NCBI GenBank assembly: GCA_037126765.1 | Contig: JBBCBC010000030.1 | Coordinates: 4,374,478 to 4,438,477, forward strand | Source: Stenogyne calaminthoides | Lineage: Eukaryota > Streptophyta > Magnoliopsida > Lamiales > Lamiaceae | Direction: 5' to 3' | DNA length: 64,000 bases | Part shown: one piece after another, positions 58,959 to 64,000 of the stretch | How positions within the stretch are numbered: the first letter of the stretch is position 1 | Layout of the letters: every line of letters starts with the position of its first letter | Notes under the pieces: model-generated | Databases searched by the model: none | Seen by the model: the letters and a program-made list of their open reading frames with translations, nothing else | Told to the model about the DNA's origin: nothing | Program-made: the position numbers and the translations under genes

Positions 58959-61441
58959 CGGAGGCGAAAAATAACGAAACCTACTCTTGTGAATGTGATA
59001 TGATATATTAATACTAGTGTTGTTTCGTGGGATGCCTGATTTGTAACAAATGTACAATTCAAAGCAGCACGTGTCGCTTGATCAGCTCATGTATAATAAG
59101 GGCCTGTTTGCAAATTTAATAAGCATTGAAGTGATTATTTTCAAATGGAGTTTCCATGATAAAGTTATTAATTTAAGCACAAATATTGTATGGGAAATTT
59201 ATTTATAATATAAAATTAATATAATTATACTTAAAAATTAATACTATTATTTTTATAAACTAATATTTATAATATTTAATATTATACTATCAATTTACAT
59301 ATTTAATTATATTAATTAGTAAATATTATAGTATTAATTATAAATGTAATGATATAGATTTTATATTATGAAAAAATTTCGCTAAAATTTGCTCTAATTT
59401 ATGTTGTTTGGGTTCTTGTGTAACAAGAAAAGTAAACCTCGTTGTTATTAGTAGTATTAATTTGCATTCTTGTATAACAAGAAAGGAAAATACGATTGCA
59501 AAAGACTGAACCCACTCACTAGGATCTGCCCCATATCCATATCAATCATTCAAATTTTATTAAGAGACCGTTTGTTACGTGGTATAGGATATGAAAAGAT
59601 ATGAAATTATGAGATATATTTTACTTATCTATATGATATATTTGATTTTTTTAAGTGTTTGTTATGATGTATTCAAATCATGATTTATTTTACTTCAACC
59701 GTTTGTTAAGATTGATAAAGATATGAGAATTCATTTCATAAATATTAATTTTACTATTATACCCCTTATTACATATATATTTTTACCAACAATAAATTAA
59801 AATATGATTATTTATGTCAATTAACAGCAATGGATAATATTTGGTATTAGAAATACCACCTAGGAGGTGGGATCCATAATCATGTAAAAATGGGAAAATG
59901 AAATGCGGGCTTTCGAGCCAAGAGGAAAAATCATCAAACATACTAAACACTTGAAAAAGTGAGATATGATTTATTTTCTCCTCTTTTCCTTTCTTTTCTC
60001 GCTTAACAAAAGCTACCTCTAAATATAATTGCAAGGACTTCGATCATGTGTTGTGCGAAGATCGTGTTGTCAAGCAAGAATCGATGTAGGTTTATAGTGT
60101 ATTTTTTTAAATTTGGATAGCACAATCATGTAATGTACTAAATTTTAAATTTGAATAGTGGGTTTATATGGATCTTTATTCAACTAAAAAAATACACTAT
60201 AGATCGTCTTGGGTTTATTGCATAACACAACGCCAGAAAACATATAATCCAAATCTCAATCGTAGTCCATTCAATGTCTTGTACATATGTATACATATGA
60301 TCGAATTTTTATGTATAACTTAATCCACTTTTCTTTACCTAATTCGAAATTTACAGTAAATATCAGTTCTCATAATTCTAGAATAAGTCCAGAAAACAAT
60401 TCTTTAAATAAGACTTAAAAGAAGATAAGCAGGTTTTTATATGATTGGGATTTGTAAGGGAACATATTGGTGCACAATCAAATATGTTTGTTATATCATA
60501 ACTGATAAGCAAACTATATATGACAAATTAAAATTAACAAAAGCTTACGTGAAACGATCTTATATATGAGACGAGATACAATCTAATAAAAAATAACACC
60601 CTCACTTTTCAAAATGTGAAAACATATGTTCAAATTATGTTTTGTCTCATAGTGACACTTCTCATGCAAGTGTGTCGTACAAACTTTATAAGTCATGGAC
60701 AAAACAAATTTAGCAAAGTCATTGATGACACAAATTTAGCAAAAGTTAATATTGGCAATAAATCCATTTACTTTCTAGGTTCTTTGTATACTGATTTTTA
60801 GGTTGTTGCTTTTGGGTGGGCACTGGGATGGGCCGCACCAATGCTCGCCAAGTAAAATATAAGAGTAAAATTGTATTTTCCATGTTAATTTTGTGAATTA
60901 TTCACTTCCTACCAAACAATCAAACCATATTTGTATATGGTTTTTAGTATTTAACTACTCATAATCCAATACCCATTTTCCCAATGCTAAATAATTTCCC
61001 TACTATTTTTCACAAATTCTTCACTAAAACCAGATTTTCTTGAGCAAATCTCCTACGAATCCGAATTAACGTGAACTTTTTCTTTTCGTGTCAGCGTCAC
61101 GTGTAAATATTACAACTGTTATACATACGAAGAGTCACTGACACTATTAATTAAGTGATTTTTTTAAACGTAACACTTCGTATCATAACAACACACTTTA
61201 TATGCTTAACAATGATGCTTGATAAAAAAAAAAAATTACTAACTCAAAGTCACACAAATTTTTAAATTTTTTCCTTTGCCAAGATAATGTTGATCAAGTG
61301 ATTTTATTATGATTTATATTGTAATAACTACACTCAATCAAGAATAGGCATACAACACCACCAAAAGTTTGCAAGTGTGGGGCTAGTTCTGCCATAACTG
61401 GAACTCGATTAAAAATATGGCTTGTCCCGTGGGATCAAAAC
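58959..61441. other. Unit 3 spacer between A3 and D3
   Basis: Copy of the unit 2 spacer with G-box 59068-59073 and Tourist-like MITE. No gene. Confidence 0.55.
59574..60019. mobile_element. Tourist-like MITE (unit 3 copy)
   Basis: Same element as in units 1 and 2; the right terminus is altered (AACAAAAGCTACCTC where unit 2 has AACAAACGGCCTC). Confidence 0.6.
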
Positions 61442-62739
61442 TTACTTCCCCTTCATTCCATCATAAAAAGAGAGCAAAGAAAAACATCCATTACCACCTT
61501 AGTAAAAGACAACCCAACCTCCAATCCTCCCCGCAATCCTCGACTTGCTCAACGACATCGTGGATCTCTCCCATCGATCGACAACACTTTTGAACTTCCT
61601 CGCCGTTCCCCATCCAAAATCTACACCATAAAGATCATCTTGTCGATCCAAACCGAAAATATCCGATTCTCAGATCATGACTCCCACCTGCACCCCAATT
61701 CTCAAGACTCAAAGATGTTGTTGTTGTTAACGACCTATTTTTTAATCTCCTCTTTATGGCCTCCGCCTTAAAGAACCCTTTCTTTCTCCGACGAAGCTCC
61801 TCATGCCTTATTTTCAAAGTCTTAACATTAAATAGATTACCAAAATAGTTTCGAGAACCGGCGGGTCGACACGGACCTCAAGGCTAATCAGAACAAGAAA
61901 GAATTTTGCTCATCACCTTTTTCTCGCGCGATCATTAATGATTTTGCTAGACAATTCCATACATAAAAGTTGCCATCACTACGAAAAGATGATACATGAA
62001 CTAAACACGAATTCTTTCCCTAACCAAATTCTTCAGTTTTTGATTTCAGATTGGTGAAAACATACGCGTTTCGAACGCTATTCGTCTTCAACGGAAAGAA
62101 TGAGACTCCATCGCCATTTGTCCGGTTTCGTTTAAAAAACAAGAGTCCAATTCAAGAGGGTATTTTATCAAAAACGGCAAATATTTAATTTCACTATCCA
62201 AATCACGAATCCTCTTTTCCCTCCAAAACTTATTGATCAAAGCCCAACATTTTATAAACCCATTAATGGAAGTAGCATCACCAACGCCATGATGGTTGGA
62301 GAAACCAATACACACACCTCGCCCGAAAAAGAGTCACCAATTGCAAGAACTTCGGTAGCTTTTCGCCCGATTCTTCATCGAATATCTGCGATAAAAGAGG
62401 ATAAAATCGTGATAACTTATCAAAGATCTCGAGAATGATTTCCAACAAGATTGTCAAAAGTCATCATTGGACTCGAAGAAAGTTAAAAGAAACAGTCCCC
62501 CCTCGCTCAGAATTGAGAGTTCGGCCTTTTCTCCGGATTTACTGGGTAAACTATTTTGCCAAAGAAAGAGGAAAAAGTGTTTGAGAGTTAGGGATAGTGA
62601 TTCTTTTCGGTTTTGGAACGAGAGTGTTTCCATGAAATAAGGCTTGGAAGAATCGAGGGAGCTCGTAGAATGTAAGTTGGGTAATCCGGGTGGAACGAAA
62701 AGCCCACAATACGTCCGAGGAAAGTGGCGGTAGAGATTG
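61442..62739 (-). pseudogene. Degenerate BAHD copy D3
   Basis: Unit 3 counterpart of D1 and D2, cut at the same place by the gypsy element; its 5' end lies outside the window. The stretch GFSNHHGVGDATSINGF near 62250-62300 keeps the HxxxD pattern. Many frame changes. Confidence 0.83.
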
Positions 62740-62744
62740 GTCCG

Positions 62745-64000
62745 TGTTACGTTTTTGATATTTTCTGGATGATCATAATATGTTTTTGAGGTTTTCTGGA
62801 ATAATATTGTTGATAATATAAATTGCTTGAAGAACAAGATATGAAGATTTGAAGATATGAAGAATTAGGGAGAGAGAGAATTAGATAGGAGGAGAGGTAG
62901 TTAGAAGAGAGAGAATGATGTAAATTTTTTGATATTCTCCTTCATCGGCCAAATCAGATTTGTAACTAACATTGGGGTCCACACAACAATGGATATTCTT
63001 TAGGTAATTTAAAAACAGAATCTAAAATAGATAAATGATATTCTAGATTATTCTAAATGTTTGGGCCCATTTACGGGAAGCCCAAACCTTCCTTCATTCA
63101 GATAACCCGTTCAGATGATTTGGCTCAGGTATAACCTGAGCCTCAGTTTTCTCGCCCAGATAGATTGACTCAGGTGGATCCTGAGCCTCGGTTCTTCGTT
63201 AGAACTTCTTTGGCTCGGTGGATCCCGAGCCTCGATTCTTCGTTCGGTTTCTTTTGGCTCAAGTGGATCCCGAGCCTCGGGTTCTTTTTCGGGTTTTCCC
63301 TCTTGACTTCGAAACCTTGATTTTAACTCTCTTTTTGCGTGCCCATCTCTTTTACTCTTCATATTTCTCTCTGGTCTCGCAACAATACTCCTCTCCAACG
63401 AAAAGATCCTCGTCCCCGAAGGATGGAATGTAGGAAAATTTTGCGGAAACAAAGGCGATATCTTCCCATGAATCGATTTTCCAATCTTCGGTAACCCAAA
63501 AGACACGAAACCGATCTTTCTTTTTCCGCTTTCTGCATCGTAAGTCGCCTGTGACATAGTAAGGTTGGATCGCGTGCTATCAACATCGAAAAGACTACGT
63601 GGTACATACTTAACACCCATGTGTTTTTTGTAAAGAAAACATGGAAGACGGGTGAATCTTTGACCCAATTGGTAGATCTAATTTGTAAGCCACACTCCCT
63701 ACCCTTTGCGGATTGTATAGGGGCCAAAGTATTTTGATGATAACTTCAAATTCTTTCGGATTGAATGGAATTCTCGCCGAAAGGGTTGAAGTTTGAGAAA
63801 AAACTTGGTCTCCCTACCTCAAAACCCTCTTTGCCTATGCTTGTCCGCTTGTACCTTCACGCGATTACGTTCACTTTGACTAGATTAGCCTTTCGACTTG
63901 TCAGATGATGTCTTCATTCGTGAGTAAGCAGATCCAACCTCCTCATTTGTTGAATCCAAATATGGCCCATAAGTGAATCCTCAGAGGGTATACCCGTGAG
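62745..64000 (-). mobile_element. Ty3/gypsy LTR retrotransposon in BAHD D3 (partial)
   Basis: Begins TGTTACG after GTCCG (62740-62744). LTR 62745-63384, then the C-terminal end of the polyprotein (63385-64000, frame-broken). The rest is outside the window. Confidence 0.9.

Larger units (their letters stand above)
55979..64000. repeat. Tandem array unit 3 (partial, runs off the window)
   Basis: Third copy: copy A3, Tourist-like MITE, D3 and the start of the gypsy element. The array may continue to the right. Confidence 0.9.

Noticed and set aside
1..64000. CRISPR arrays, operons, phage or bacterial defence systems
   Set aside because: The sequence is a plant nuclear genome; the regular repeats seen are LTR satellites and a segmental duplication.

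Overview
The window is nuclear DNA from a eudicot plant. The evidence is AT-rich spacers, GT-AG (and some GC-AG) introns, chloroplast and mitochondrial protein genes of plant type, Stowaway- and Tourist-like MITEs, and Ty3/gypsy LTR retrotransposons primed by initiator tRNA-Met. The BAHD acyltransferases resemble anthocyanin/phenolic-glucoside malonyltransferases known from Lamiales (for example Salvia 5MaT), so a Lamiales plant is a reasonable guess but is not proven.

Left part (1-23052) is mostly single-copy. It holds a ten-exon alternative NAD(P)H dehydrogenase gene with an EF-hand (NDB type, 917-4127 +), an unrecognised basic coiled-coil protein (4698-6038 -), a small wound-induced-type protein (8326-8553 -), a relic of an NBP35-like gene (10237-10456 -), an intact five-exon THYLAKOID FORMATION 1 gene (12150-14301 +), a diacylglycerol kinase gene (14709-17536 -) and one intact intronless BAHD malonyltransferase-like gene (19394-20779 -).

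Right part (23053-64000) is a tandem array of a unit of about 14.6 kb: unit 1 23053-41393, unit 2 41394-55978, unit 3 55979 to the window end. Read left to right, each unit contains a BAHD gene A (minus strand, near-identical in all units, each with small frameshifts), a Tourist-like MITE, a degenerate BAHD gene D (minus strand), a ~5.9 kb Ty3/gypsy element (minus strand) inserted near codon 19-20 of gene D, and a spacer with a Stowaway MITE. The element sits at the same base with the same 5-bp target duplication (GTCCG) in every unit, so it inserted once, before the unit was multiplied. Unit 1 alone carries a further 3.5 kb gag-only LTR element that holds a captured RCC1-repeat exon and is flanked by a ~99-bp host duplication.

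Two data-quality signals affect interpretation. First, most gene-breaking changes are single-base length changes, mainly in homopolymers; several otherwise perfect genes are broken only in this way. Second, the repeat copies differ from one another mainly at CAG/CTG sites, which are plant CHG methylation sites. Both look more like unpolished long-read base calling than real mutation. 'Pseudogene' calls for the A copies should therefore be treated as provisional.
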